Positions 23,604 to 36,203 of a DNA stretch of 64,000 nucleotides are shown here, in pieces. Position numbers and translations under genes: made by a program. The stretch comes from Schistocerca nitens (lineage: Eukaryota > Arthropoda > Insecta > Orthoptera > Acrididae): positions 1,187,629,413 to 1,187,693,412 of the forward strand of contig NC_064615.1 in the NCBI RefSeq assembly GCF_023898315.1, written 5' to 3'. Below the pieces are notes generated by a model, which searched no databases, was not told the DNA's origin, and saw nothing but the letters and a program-made list of their open reading frames with translations. Numbering within the stretch: position 1 is the first letter of the stretch; each line of letters starts with the position of its first letter.

Positions 23604-24746
23604 CGAGGTGGAATCCAAAATTTTTGGGACTGGTGCTTCCATATGGAAAGTAGGAGTAGCAGATCTTTGCACCGCTAGGTGGTGAGAGCTGCATATCTGA
23701 AAAGTCAGTATGCGGAGTGGGACTGAGGTGGGAGGACGTGTTGCGTGTCAACAGTGATTTCCATAATACTCTGTGTTTGGTGTGTGGCAATTTTATGATG
23801 GATCCGTGAACAGAACAGCGCGTGTGTATGAAATTCTGTGTGAATCTTGGGAAAAGTGCTACAGAGACCCTTGCAATGTTTCAACAGGTGTTTGGGGGAC
23901 AGAGCATGAGCTGTATGCAAGTGTTTGAGTGGCATGCTCAGTTCAGGGCCAGCCATACCGACGTCAAAGATGATGCTCACACTCGAAGGTCTGTTAGCCG
24001 CACAACGCCAGACACTGTTGCCAAACTTCAACAATTGGTTCGTGCGGATCGACGTCAAACCATTTGAGACCTTGAGGATGAAGCGGGTATTGGTTATGGG
24101 ACATGTCAACGAATGTTGAGTGATGAATTCGGTACGCATCGTGTCGCCGCAAGCATCTGCTGATCTAACTTTCTTGTCACGGGTTATCACCAGCGACGAG
24201 AGCTGGATTTACGGTAATGACCCAGAGACAAAGTAACAATCGTCCCAGTGGAAGAGCTCGGGCTCTTCGAGACCTAAAAAAGCGAGACAGGTGAAGAGCA
24301 AAGTGAAGAGCATGATCATCGATTTCTTTGATACCAAGAGAATTGTGCACAAAGAATTCGTCCCACCCAACCAAACAGTGAATTCCACATACTACTGTGA
24401 CGTTTTGCGACGGCTCCGTGATAATGTGTGGCAACGGCGGCCCGAACTTTGGCGTCGTGGAACTGGCTGCTGCATCACAACAACGCGCCCTGTCACATGT
24501 CCTTGCTCACCAGGACCTTTTTGGCAAAAAACAACATGGCAGTTTTACCCCACCCACTGTACTCGCCAGATCTGGCACCTTGTGACTTTCCGCTATTCCC
24601 AAAACTGAAATTCAAGTTGAAAGGCCATCAGTTTGACACAATAAAGAGGATTCAAACTACTTCAAGGGTGATGGTGACCATTAGTCCAAAGGTAAGGTTT
24701 TCAACAGATGGCAGCACCAGTCCCAAAAATTTTGGGTAGCACCTCA
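23604..24746 (+). mobile_element. mariner transposon, inactive, with terminal inverted repeats
   Basis: Terminal inverted repeats of about 30 bp share the core ccaaaatttttgggactggtgc (left 23614-23635, right reversed at 24711-24733), and TA dinucleotides sit at both ends (23602-23603 and 24747-24748). Transposase pieces on the plus strand: helix-turn-helix region (KFCVNLGKSATETLAMFQQV, QVFEWHAQFR), TGDESWIYG (altered to SDESWIYG in this copy) with the first catalytic Asp, HHNNAPCH (second Asp replaced by Asn) and YSPDLAPCDFPLFPKLK (third Asp). At 1.14 kb it is a little short of the usual ~1.3 kb, with a gap between the DNA-binding and catalytic parts. Stops, shifts and the Asp-to-Asn change make it dead. 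Confidence 0.9.
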
Positions 24747-24748
24747 TA

Positions 24749-25978
24749 CACCAACAGCAATGTGTGACTGTCGTGATATTCAGTGAGTCACATTGTAAAT
24801 GAGTGCCCCAACAGATGCTCTCTGGTGGTATCAAGAGCCTGCATGAAGCATTTGATGAGGCACTCCGTCGGATTGAGTTTTCTGACATTTGCGTATAGTC
24901 TGCGCTGTCGAATGGTTATACAGAGTGCTGAAGGAGGAATGGTGGGATATGACAGGAATGTTCACATAGAAAAGAGACTGCTTTATACGTATTTAGGCCT
25001 TTTTCCAGTTAGAGCACATTTAATGTGCATTTGGTTTCGGGCTAGTGGTGCACACGGAAGCAATCTATCACCCAACCTTTTTGATGTTTTCTTCTAGCTC
25101 AACCTACCTTGTTACTTTCAACCTCTTCGCTCTGTTCACCTTCCGACCACTAAACAATCCCATTGAACACACAGTTGTCCACGGTGTGTTGTGCATAAAG
25201 TAGTGCAACGGACTGAGAATGTATTAGAGAGAAGCAGCAGTTAACCATGTTTGTACACATGCTGGCTAAAATATTACAAGTCTACAATAATGAAAACTAT
25301 GGTTTACCACACAGAGTTTTCAGGATGTTACATGAAACAGTTATTCTTCTAAGTTCCCATTTTTCTCCTGAACGTGTGCAGGAATAGCAGCACATTGTTA
25401 AACAGCGCAGCATAGTCCCACTATCAGCACGCACAGCAACTTTCGCCACATATTATTTGATGTGTATGATAATGCTTAGAGACGAATGTGTTAAAATAAC
25501 ATATTCTGTAACCGATACTTAGTAAACTTTACAACATGCATTTTACAATTTGTTTTATATGTGTAAACCTGTCAATATACTCAACAATACAGAAAATAAA
25601 TAACAATCTACATTATATGTGTTCTATCCTGCAAACCATTTGGAATAAGGCGTATGTCAATATGATGTTTTTTGCTTCAAATGATTGTTCCTGTCATATC
25701 CCTGAATATTCACTATTGCTTCTGGGAGTGTATAGTGTAAATAGCAGCACACATGCAATATATGTAAAACAGTGTTGTTATTTTAACTGTTGCACACAAT
25801 AATAGTAATAAAAATAAGTGATTGAACATTTTTTTTAAAATATTAAGAAGAGAGTCCACAAAGAGAAAAGTTTATAAGTAAAAAAAAAGTGCAATAGTGA
25901 ATGTTGTTCTGCTGAAGTACACATTGTTGCTAACACAGCAATCCTACTATGGACTAAATGCAAATGGGTCTTGCTTAT
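24749..25978. other. No recognisable gene or repeat
   Basis: AT-rich spacer between mariner and the second Gypsy element; only short frames without known domains. Confidence 0.5.
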
Positions 25979-25983
25979 AATAT

Positions 25984-26211
25984 TGTGGGAGTCGCCAGAG
26001 GAACATCTTTGAATGCACAGTGAAACACAGCAATATTCTGTGGTGACAACTGCACAGCCAATTTGCTTTACTCTTTGATTTTTATTACTATTCTTGGTAC
26101 TGACTTAGATTTTTCAGTTGACTGATGATCGAGGTTATGGAAATAAAAAGTTATTGTCTGACTACTTCGTTGTATCTCTTTAGGAGACAGAGATAAGCTG
26201 TAGTTGGCTAT
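25984..26211 (+). repeat. 5' LTR of the second Gypsy element
   Basis: It starts TGTGGGAGTCGCCAGAG and aligns with 32899-33116, including ctttgatttttatta and ttgtatctct. The primer-binding-like site follows three bases later. Confidence 0.8.
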
Positions 26212-26399
26212 AAGTGGTGACCCCATATGCCGAATTCCGTTTTACACAAGCAAATGCAGCACCATTTGGTGTCGTCCGTGTGGCACACAGAGTACTACGG
26301 ATTGGCACGATGCTTTGTTGAAGTACATTGAAGATTTACGATGTGACATTGAAAACCAGGAAAATGCAGCGCTGAACTTTTCTATTGCATCAAGGAATG

Positions 26400-26740
26400 G
26401 CAATTCATCGGATTGCACTAGCAAGATGAAGATACGTCCACCGCAGTTCATTCCTGATAATCCTGAATTATGGTTTGTAATGCTCGATCTGACTTTTCAG
26501 CATCACAGCACTGTAAACGAAGATACCAAATTTATGATCGCTGTTCATGCGCTTGACAATAAAACAGCAACAATCAGTACAGATATAATACTCAGCCCAC
26601 CCGCCACGCATAAGTATATGCACTTTAAACAGTTACTCCTTGAGCGGCTATGTCAGCCAGTGGAACAATGTATCCAAGAAGCACTACATGGTGGAAAGAG
26701 AGGAGACAAGTTGCCTTTGGAATTTTGACAGCACCTGTGT
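26400..26740 (+). pseudogene. Gag-like region of the second Gypsy element (fossil)
   Basis: The translated block IRPPQFIPDNPELWFVMLDL, TKFMIAVHALDN and HKYMHFKQLLLERLCQP matches the gag-like domain of zinc-knuckle-lacking arthropod Gypsy elements, and parallels the first element at 5.1-5.5 kb. Membership of both elements in one lineage is an inference from this shared block and the shared primer site. Confidence 0.7.
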
Positions 26741-27319
26741 AGCTTAGCCGACAACACTGAGTTGCCAGATATGATGCTGCAACACGTATGATATGTATAG
26801 TTGTCAGAGGCAGTTACAATGGCTGTGGTGCTTTCTGACACAGGAGATATTTCATCGTTACTCTCACTAGCCGACAAGGTCTATGCTTCATTAGATGCAG
26901 GGCATACGTCATCTGTGACATTCAAATGTACCAGTACATACATTCATGAAGCTGCATGGATTCAACAATGCCAACGAATGGATGTTACTCAACAACTGGA
27001 CGAGCTACAAAATCACACTGACGACTTGTGGTGATAGATATCGACATTACTTGGAGGCAATGTAACCGCATACAAGAAGATCAAGGAAGATGGCAATGTG
27101 CCTAAGCAACATATCCACTAGTACCACCATCATTTCAGAAACAAGGCGACGTGATGCACATCACCCTGCATTCACCCAAATGGCAACAATGGCTGCTGAT
27201 AGGAGCCGCCAGTTGCGAGTTCAAGCACCAGCACCTACCACTGCGAGGTGAGAGTGTTGACAGACACCTACTAGTTAGCAAGCTTTCTTCTTTACCCTTG
27301 CTGTCCCACTGACTTTTTG

Positions 27320-28270
27320 TCACAGATGTTAAATCCAACCGCACTTGGCTAATCGACTCAGGCTCAGACGTCAGTGCATTGCCAGTTAGAAGTTGTGATG
27401 TGAAGATTCCTCCGTCTCAATCAAAGATCACAGCAGCAAACCAGACTTCAGTAATGACTTGTGGAAAATGCCAGACAGACGTAGACCTTGGTATTCAAGG
27501 TAATTCACCATGGTCTTTCGTGTTTGCCGATGTGTCAGATGCAATATTGGGAGCGGATTTCTTGTTTCATTATACAGTTGAAGTAGATATTGGCTCGTTG
27601 AGTATCCGCCAGGGTAAGTGGTGCATTAAAGCCACCCTAGGACAAGGTTCTCTGCCTACATACGATGACAGACAGGGAGTGACACCACACATTGCAAAGT
27701 GTGAATCCGTGCCGTGTGCGCAGACAGGTAAGCGCAACATTGTCCATCACATCAGGACTACACCCAGTCAAACAGTATCTCAGCGCCCATGCCAGTAATC
27801 TCCTGATCATTTCGTTGCAGTGAAGGCTGAATTCGAAGAATAATTGCACTCGGGAGTACTCTGTAGGTCCAACAGCCCTTGGTCATCACCACTTCATCTA
27901 GTAGAGAAGAAAGACAGGTTCTGGAGACTGCCGGGCATTCAATACCAGTACTATCCCTGATAGCTATTCAATACCACATATTAGGGATTTTACATATGCG
28001 TTGGCAGGCGCGACCATTTTCTTGTCACTGATTGTCAGAAAGCATATCACGGTATACTGGTAGCACCTTCTGATATATTGAAGAAAGCTGTCCCAACACA
28101 ATTTGAGTTATTCAAATACCTCTGTATGCCGTTTGGTTTGAAAAATGTTGCACAAACTTGGTAATGGTTTGTCTACGAAGTACTAAGAGGTTTACCGTAA
28201 TGCTTCGCTTACCTTGATGATGTCCTGGTCTTTACGGTGTCCAAGAAATTGCACGACCTGTATCTAAAGA
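27320..28270 (+). pseudogene. Protease and 5' reverse transcriptase of the second Gypsy element (fossil)
   Basis: A retropepsin appears at about 27330-27600: RTWLIDSGSDVSALP holds the active-site motif as DSG instead of the common DTG, and AILGADFLFHYTVEVDIG is the typical C-terminal block. Reverse transcriptase follows from about 27830 (CMPFGLKN, then LDDVLVF) and is cut at 28270-28280 by a LINE. Confidence 0.8.
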
Positions 28271-28280
28271 CCAAAACATT

Positions 28281-30820
28281 CTACATCTCTAGATCCATAC
28301 TCCGCAAGCCACCTGACAGTGTGTGGCGGAGGGTACCTTGAGTACCTCTATCGGTTCTCCCTTCTATTCCAGTCTCGTATTGTTCGTGTAAAGAATGGTT
28401 GTCGGTATGACTCTGTGTGGGCTCTAATCTCTCTGATTTTATCCTCATGGTCTCTTTGCAAGATATACGTAGGAGGGAGCAATACACTGCCTGACTCCTC
28501 GGTGAAGGTATGTTCTCGAAACTTCAACAAAAGCCAATACCGAGCTACGGAGCATCTCTCTTGGAGACTCTTCCACTGGAGTTTATCTATCATTTCCGTA
28601 ACGCTTTTGCGATTACTAAATGATTCTGTAACGAAGCGCGCTGCTCTCTATTGGATCTCCTCTATCTCTTCTATCAACCCTATCTGGTATGGATCCCACA
28701 CCGGTGAGCAGTATTCAAGCAGTGGGCGAACAAGCGTACTGTATCCTACTTCCTTTGTTTTCAGATTGCATTTCCTTAGGATTCCTCCAATGAATCTCAG
28801 TCTGGCATCTGCTTTACCGACGATCAACTTTATATGATCATTCCATTTTAAGTCACTCCTAATGCGTATTCCCAGATAATTTATGGAATTAACTGCTTCC
28901 AGTTGCTGACCTGCTATATTGTAGCTAAATGATAAGGGATCTTTCTTTCTATGTATTCGCAGCACATTACACTTGTCTACATTGAGATTTAATTGCCATT
29001 CCCTACACCATGCGTCAATTCGCTGCAGATCATCCTGCATTTCAGTACAATTTTCCATTGTTACAACCTCTCGATATACCACAGCATCATCCACAAAAAG
29101 CCTCACTGAACTTCCGATATTATCCACAAGGTCTTTTATATATATTGTGAATAGCAATGGTTCTACGACACTCAACTGCGGCACACCTGAAATCACTCTT
29201 ACTTTGGAAGACTTCTCTCCATTGAGAATGACACGCTGCGTTCTGTTATCTAGGAACTCCTCAATCCAATCACACAATTCGTCTTATAGTCCATATGCTC
29301 TTACTTTGTTCATTAAACGACTGTGGGAACTGTATCGAATGCCTTGCGGAAGTCAAGAAACACAGCATCTACCTGGCAACCCGTATCTATGGCCCTCTGA
29401 GTCTCGTGGACGAACAGCGCGAGCTGGGTTTCACACGATCATCTTTTTCAAAACCCATGTTGATTCCTACAGAGTAGATTTCTAGTCTCCAGAAAAGTCA
29501 TTATACTCAAACATAATACATGTTCTAAAATTCTACAACCGATCGACGTTACAGATATAGATCTATAGTTCTGCACATCTGTTCAATGTCCCTTCTTGAA
29601 AACGGGGATGACCGGTGCCCTTTTCCAATCCTTTGGAACGGTACGCTCTTGTAGAGACCTACAGCACACCGCTGCAAGAAGGGGGGCAAGTTCCTTCATG
29701 TACTCTGTGTAAAATCAAACTGGTTTCCCATCAGGTCCAGCAGCCTTTCATCTTTTGACCAATTTTAATTGTTTCTCTATCCCTCTGTCGTCTATTTCGA
29801 TATCTACCATTTTGTCATCTGTGCGACAATCTAGAGCAGGAACTACAGTGCAGTCTTCCTCTGTGAAACAGCTTTGAAAAAAGACATTTAGTATTTCGGC
29901 CTTTAGTCTGTCATCCTCTGTTTCAGTACCATTTTGGTCACAGAGTGTCTGGACATTTTGTTTTGATCCACCTACCGCTTTGACATAAGACCAAAATTTC
30001 TTAGGATTTTCTGCCAAGTCAGTACACAGATCTTTACTTTCGAATTCATTGAACGCCTCTCGCATAGCCCTCCTCACACTACATTTCGCTTCACTTAATT
30101 TTTGTTTGTCTGCAAGGTTTTGGCTATGTTTGTTTGCTGTGAAGTTCCCTTTGCTTCCGCAGCAGTTTTCTAACTCGGTTGTTGTACCACGGTGGCTCTT
30201 TTCCATCTCTTACGATCTTGCTTGGCACATACTCATCTAACGCATATTGTACAATGGTTTTGAACTTTGTCCACTGATCCTCAACACTATCTGTACTTGA
30301 GACAAAACTCTTGCGTTGAGCCTTCAGGTACTCTGAAATCTGCTTTTTGTCACTTTTGCTAAACAGAAAAATCTTCCTACCTTTTTTAATATTTCTATTT
30401 ACGGCTGAAATCATCAGTGCAGTAACCGCTTTATGATTGCTGATTCCCTGTTCTGCATTAACTGTTTCAAATAGTTCGGATCTGTTTGTCACCAGAAGGT
30501 CTAATATGTTATTGCCACGAGTCGGTTCTCTGTTTAACTACTCAAGGTAGTTATCAGATAAAGCACTTGAAAAAATTTCACTGGATTCCTTGTTTCTGCC
30601 TCCCGTTATGAACGTTTGAGTCTCCCAGTCTATATCCGGCAAATTAAAATCTCCTCCCAGAACTATAACATGTTGGGGAAATCTACTCGAAACGTTTTCC
30701 AAATTATCCTTCAGGTGCTCAGCCAGAACAGCTGCTGAGCCAGGGGGCCTATAGAGACATCCAATTACCATGTCTGAGCCTGCTTTAACGGTGACCTTCA
30801 CCCAAATTATTTCACATTGA
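28281..30820 (-). mobile_element. CR1/Jockey-type LINE nested in the second Gypsy element
   Basis: Minus-strand order: C-terminal half of an APE endonuclease (30825-30538, VIGCLYRPPGSAAVL and VLGGDFNLPDIDW), linker (30492-29748), reverse transcriptase (about 29560-28850; NRTQRVILNGEKSSKV, then FVDDAVVYREV in place of YADD), and C-terminal region (LVRPLLEYCSPVWDPYQIGL and FFTRTIRDWNRRENR to about 28350). It ends ...gatgtagaat at 28281. It is 5'-truncated within the endonuclease, as is usual for target-primed insertion. It shares long identity with 934-1980. Several stops and shifts are present, such as those between 29748 and 29280. Confidence 0.9.
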
Positions 30821-30829
30821 TGCATATGC

Positions 30830-32790
30830 CATTTCAGTCAATGAATCAAAGTGTTTACTTCAACGGCGTGAGGTGCCATCCTTAGGATACTCACTGACTA
30901 TCGAAGAGATGGCTCGCCCTGGCGATTATCACCACCTACACAGGTTCCTTGGAGCAGTTAAATTCTACAGACATCATCTGCCTAATGCAGTGGCCATCCA
31001 GGCACCTTTGACATCAGCAATAGCTGGCAAGGACACAGTGGGCAAACAGCGTTTGCAGTGGACACCAGAGATGTTGATGACATTTGATAAGACCAAGGCA
31101 CATCTACGTCAGGCAATCATGTAGGCACACCCAGTTCCTCAGGCGCAGCTCGCAATTGTTGTGGGCATTAGACAGTAAGCCATTGGCGCAGCTCTACACC
31201 GTCGTGTCGAAGGCGATTGGCTTCTCGTCTCGTAAGCTTATGTCATAACAATGGAGCACTTCCAAGAGGGAGTTGCTGGTAATTTATGAAGCTGTTAGAG
31301 ATTTCTGGCCACAAATGGAAGCCAGGCCATTCACAGTTTATCATAGATCACAAGCCAATTACTTTTGCCTTCAGAATGATCAAGGATGGCTGCTCACCAC
31401 GAAAATTTAGACAACTTGAATTCATCGCCCAATTCACGACAGACCTGTAGCATATAAAACGAGCTGAGAATGTCGTGGTGGATTTCCTGCCTCAGTTGGA
31501 ATCAATCTCTCAGGCTATTGACTACAAGGAGTTTGCTGTTGTGCAAGAGACACACCAAGTCGCAAAATTCCATTGCGACAGTACATCCGGGTTACATCTG
31601 CAGCAAATACAACCTGCAGGTGAACGTTTGTTAGTTTGGTGAGACGTATCACACTGAAAACCGAGACCTATTGTACTTAAGAAACTGCGACCACAAATAT
31701 TTGACAGCATCCACGGGATGGCTTATCCAGGAATAAACGCCAGTGCCAAACTGATGACGGACAAATTCGTGTGGCCCAATATAAAGGACTGCCGTAGTAG
31801 GGCAAAAACGTGCTTACGTTGTTAGAGGGCCGAGGTTGGACAACATGTGCACAAAGCAGTAGGAGGCTCCCCACTTACGATACAACGTTTCACACATGTG
31901 CGCCTGGACACTGTAGGACCACTACTGCCGTTGGAAGGATACCGTCACCCCCTCACAGCAGTGGACCACTTCACCAGATGGGCACAGGCGATTTAGTTAT
32001 GACACATTTCCACGGAAATGGTGGCACGGGTATTTCTTTCATCATGTATCGCACATTTCGGTTGCCCTTTACATATCACCACAGACCGGGGACGTCAATT
32101 CTAATCGACACTATTCTCAGAATTGGCCAACCTCTACCATTTACACAATCATCATACCACAGCTTACCACCCAAAAAGCAATGGAATGGTGAAACATTGG
32201 CACAGAATAAAATTGGCATAGAATAAAAGCCGCATTTATCTGCTACGCACAGTCTTGGTCGTCAGCTTTGTCATTGGTTTTGTTGGGTTTTTGTACAGCA
32301 TTGAAAGCAGATTTAGGAGTATCCACTGCAGAACTGGTTTGTGGTGAACCCTTAAGACTGCCTGCAGAATTCTTCACTGATCAAACTGGTGCATGACATA
32401 CCAAATTGCTTTATGTACTCCAAATGGTGCTCAAGCATATGGCCAGACTTTGCCCATCCGCTGTCTCGAGACATGGGGCAGTACTTATGTTCATGTACAC
32501 ATGTGATGCTATAGACACACACACTTTCCAGTCACCACAGCAGCCCCCATTTTCTGGACCCTACAGAGTTCTCTCCCGGGATGAACATGCCATTCATATA
32601 GATCAAAGTGGGAAGACCCAAGTGGTATCGTTGGAATGGGTCAAATCTACACCGTTACCGACCGAAGATGGTGTACACACTGAATACGAAGTGTCACCTT
32701 CCACACTACTGGACACGGACGATACTGTCTCGCTGCCACAAAAGGAAGTAGTACCGTCGCTGCCAGCAACCGGAGGCTGAAGAAGTTCAA
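30830..32790 (+). pseudogene. 3' reverse transcriptase, RNase H and integrase of the second Gypsy element (fossil)
   Basis: After the nested LINE, Gypsy coding sequence resumes: RT thumb (FLGAVKFYRHHLPNAVAIQA, 30940-31130), RNase H remnants (31130-31430), integrase (about 31680-32200, with remnants of the zinc segment and catalytic core) and a post-integrase segment ending near 32780 (GPYRVLSRDEHAIHID). A purine-rich tract ggggaagggcaaggggctgg precedes the right LTR. Confidence 0.75.
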
Positions 32791-32898
32791 GCAGTGCCTT
32801 CAGTACGTACGAGAGGTGGACGTTGGGTGAAATATAAATACCCTTACACTCCCAGAGCTCTGCTCTACTGGGGAAGGGCAAGGGGCTGGAGGGACAGC

Positions 32899-33116
32899 TG
32901 TATGTGAGTCACCAGAAGAACATCTGCGAATGCCCAGCGAAACACAGCATTATTCCGTGGCAATGTGCACATGAACAATCTGCTTTATGCTTTGATTTTT
33001 ATTAGTATTCTCGGTATTGACTTACATTTTTCAGTTGATCGGTGTTCATGCTTAAGGAAACAAGTTATTGCCTGACCACTTCATTGTATCTCTGGAGATA
33101 AGCTTTAGTTGGCTAA
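32899..33116 (+). repeat. 3' LTR of the second Gypsy element
   Basis: It starts TGTATGTGAGTCACCAGAAG and pairs with 25984-26211. The right LTR lacks a short stretch near its end that the left one has. Confidence 0.8.
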
Positions 33117-33121
33117 AATAT

Positions 33122-34369
33122 GATGACTCTCAGCCTGTTGCATTAATCACACAGTTTGTTCCTGGTTTAAGATGGGAGCATGCAAGGTGCAACGGTTCCT
33201 GCAAATAAAATTCTTTCATACCCACAATCCTGTACTTTCTCTATTTCATTCCACATGATAACAAAGTCAGGCAAACTGGGTATGAAACAAACTGTTTAGT
33301 GCAAACTCACAAATAGGTAAAGTTAATGCTTTAAATTTATATACATACATTATAGCTACAAGAAAAGCTAGGCTTTCACATGTAACATTGGTCCCAAAAA
33401 AAATTGTTTTCTTCTTCCAAGTATATGGTCAGTTAGGATCCCAGGAGCACAGCTTAAATTGCAGTACCTGAATATTTCTGACAAGCACGATTATGAATTT
33501 GTAATCTATGAAAGAACTACAATAAATACAAAAAAACTAAGCTTGAAGCTTGGTCTTTTTAGCATATGTTGCCCTTTAAGACATACCAAACACAAAAGTG
33601 CCAGTAAAATAGCAAATAATGGCTTAAATGACTGGTCTCCTAAGGCCTGAAATTTTACTAAGTTGCTGGTCCTCAGAGTGTTTAAGTTTTGAATGAGAGT
33701 CAAAAGTTCTACGATTTAAGAAATTCATCACCCATTCTCACATGCAACATAATTCACTGACTTTGAAATGCAATGCTTCCCAAATCACCGTTCACAATAT
33801 TTTCTCGCAGTCTATTAGAAATATAAACAGTCGTGACATCAGGCTCATCGAAAGCAGTTTGTTGTTCATCCTCACCCTAAAACCTTTGACACATTTTGGA
33901 CTTGGCAGACGATTGTGAGTGCACTCGTGTTTTGTGGTTATAAATGGTGCACTTTCTTTGCAACTGCAGTTATATTTTGAAGTTATTCTTCCATTTATGT
34001 TTTATTGCTGTGGTATTATTCTGTAGTGGTGGGCAAAAGTAAATTCTTTGTTAAAGTTCTTACCAGCCATATTACAAAAATTTAACTGAAAACTAAAACA
34101 ATGAAAAATTTCCGGAATTCTAACAAATTTAAAGATGATAAAAATCATGAGTTTTTCCTGGATTTCCCAGGGTGCATACACACTGTAACACATTAATTTG
34201 ATCAAAACTCAAATACCATATGGCAGCATATTTGTTTCCTGCAAATGCACCATTCTGGCATTAATGGCAAGAAACTCAAGTGACATATATTGTCTCAGCC
34301 ATGAAAAAAGAAATACACTTTGTTTCATAGTAGTGACATATTTAGACCAATAGTAGTTGCTTCATGGGA
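33122..34369. other. No recognisable gene or repeat
   Basis: AT-rich spacer between the second Gypsy element and an old RTE copy; short frames only. Confidence 0.5.
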
Positions 34370-36203
34370 TTTGTATGGGTTGAAAGAATCAGACATTATA
34401 CAGTGTTTCAAAGGAGCACTTGACAATGTTTGACTGAAATGGGGAAACAGAACAGAGAAGAAGGTGAGTAGGCAACTATGAAGGATGAAATAGTGAAGAC
34501 TGTGTATGAAATACGTAGGTAAGAAGACAAGGCATAGCAGAAATTCTTGGATAACAAAAGAGATATTGAATTTAATTGAAAAAATGACGAAGTTTAAAAA
34601 TGCAACAGGCTAAAGGGAATACAGTCATCTAACAAATGAGATTGGTAGAAGGGGCAAGGTGGCTAACCAGGAATGGCTCAAGGGCAAATGCAGGGCTGTA
34701 AAGAAATATAGAACTAGAGGAAAGATAAATACTGCTACACGAGGATTAAAGAAACCTTTAAAGAAAAGGAAAGCAGCTGTGTGAATATCAAGAGCTAAGG
34801 CAGCAAGCCAATACTAAGTAAAGAACAGAAGTCTGAAGAGTGGAAGGAATAGAGGGACTCTCTCTACAAGGGAAATCAACTTGAAGACAGTATTATAGAA
34901 ACGAAAGAGGAAGCAGATGAAAATGAGATGGGAGATATGATACTCCAAAAAGAATTTGATAGAATGCTGAAAGATATTAATAAAAACAAGGCCCCTAGAG
35001 TAGACGACATTCTCTCAATTACTGTGATCCTCGAGAGAGCCAATCGTAACAAAGCTATTTTTTCTGCTGCGCAAGATATATGAGGCAGATGAAATCCCCT
35101 TAAACTTCAAGAAGTTAACAGGACCAGTTCCAACCAAAGCAGGCACTGACAGGTGCAAATATTACCAAACTATCAATTTAATATGTCACAGGTGCAAAAT
35201 ATTGACCCAATTTACTTACAAAAGACTAGAGAAAATGGTAGAAGCTGACCTTGGGGTATCTTTCTGACAGGTGTAAATATTCCCGAGCTGTTTTTCTTGG
35301 AGATTAGTTGGAGCTCCGAAGAAATGTAGAAATAATTGAGGCAATACAGACCCTATGACTTACCTTACAAGACAGACTGAAGCAAGGCAAAACTATATTT
35401 ACATCATTTTTCAACTTAGAGAAAGCTTTTGACGACATTAAGTGGAATACGCTCTGAAATTCTGGAGGTCGTATGGATAAATTACTGGCAGTAAAAATTT
35501 ACACACAGTCTGTACAAAAACCATGTTACAGTTTTAACACTCAAAGGGCACCTAAGAAAAGCGGTAGTTGAGAGGAGAGTGAGACAGGATTGCATCCTAT
35601 CCCAAGTGTTATTCAACCTATATACTGAACAAGCAATAAAGGAAAACAAGAATTTGGCATAGTAATTAAAGTTCAGAAAGAAGAAATAAAAACTTTCAGG
35701 TTTGCTGATGACACTGTTATTCTGTCAGACACAGACTTGGAAGAGCAGCTGAACAACAATAGAGGGTGTCCTGAAAAGCGGGTTAGGATGAGCAGCGAAA
35801 AAAAAGCAAAATGAGGGTAATAGAATTTAGTTGAGACAAATCAGGTGTTGCAGAGGAAATTAGATTATAAAAAGATACACTAAAATCAGTAGATGAGCTT
35901 TGGTAATTGGACTGCAAAATAGCTAATGATAATGAAGTAAAAAGTATATGAAATGTAGACTGCTTATAAAAAGGAAATAATTTCTGAAAAAGAGGGATTT
36001 GTTAACACTGAATATAAATTTAAGTCATGGAAGTCTTTTCTGAAGTTATCTGTATGGAGTGTAGCCTTGCAGGGAAGTGAAACGCGAGTAACGCGCAGCT
36101 CGAGATGAGAACAGAAGTTATTGAAATGTGGCATTATATAAGAATGCTAAATATTGGACGAGTAGAGCGTGTAACTAATAAAGAGGTACTCAACTGAATT
36201 GCC
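34370..36203 (+). mobile_element. Old RTE LINE copy, left part (5'-truncated)
   Basis: Homology to the full-length RTE copy begins at the linker after the endonuclease (gaatcagacattatacagtg, matching about 16230) and runs through reverse transcriptase (RQDCILSQVLFNLY-like block near 35590; FADDTVILS near 35700). It is much more decayed than the other copies: no frame longer than 60 codons survives. It is interrupted at about 36204 by a younger RTE insertion and continues at about 38337. Confidence 0.8.

Larger units (their letters stand above)
25984..33116 (+). mobile_element. Second Ty3/Gypsy LTR retrotransposon, old and broken (fossil), with nested LINE
   Basis: LTRs of about 220-230 bp flank it, and a likely 5 bp target duplication aatat lies at 25979-25983 and 33117-33121. 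Inside are a primer-binding-like site (tggtgacccc near 26215), a gag-like region, a retropepsin, reverse transcriptase, RNase H, integrase and a purine-rich tract before the right LTR. The two LTRs differ by eye at perhaps one position in six, so the insertion is older than the first Gypsy element. Coding parts are broken in more than ten places. A 2.5 kb minus-strand LINE splits the reverse transcriptase. Confidence 0.85.

Noticed and set aside
23151-23678. 175-codon plus-strand frame before mariner
   Set aside because: No recognised domain, low-complexity composition, and it runs across the mariner terminal repeat.
28973-29485. 170-codon plus-strand frame
   Set aside because: It is the antisense of the LINE reverse transcriptase at 28281-30820.
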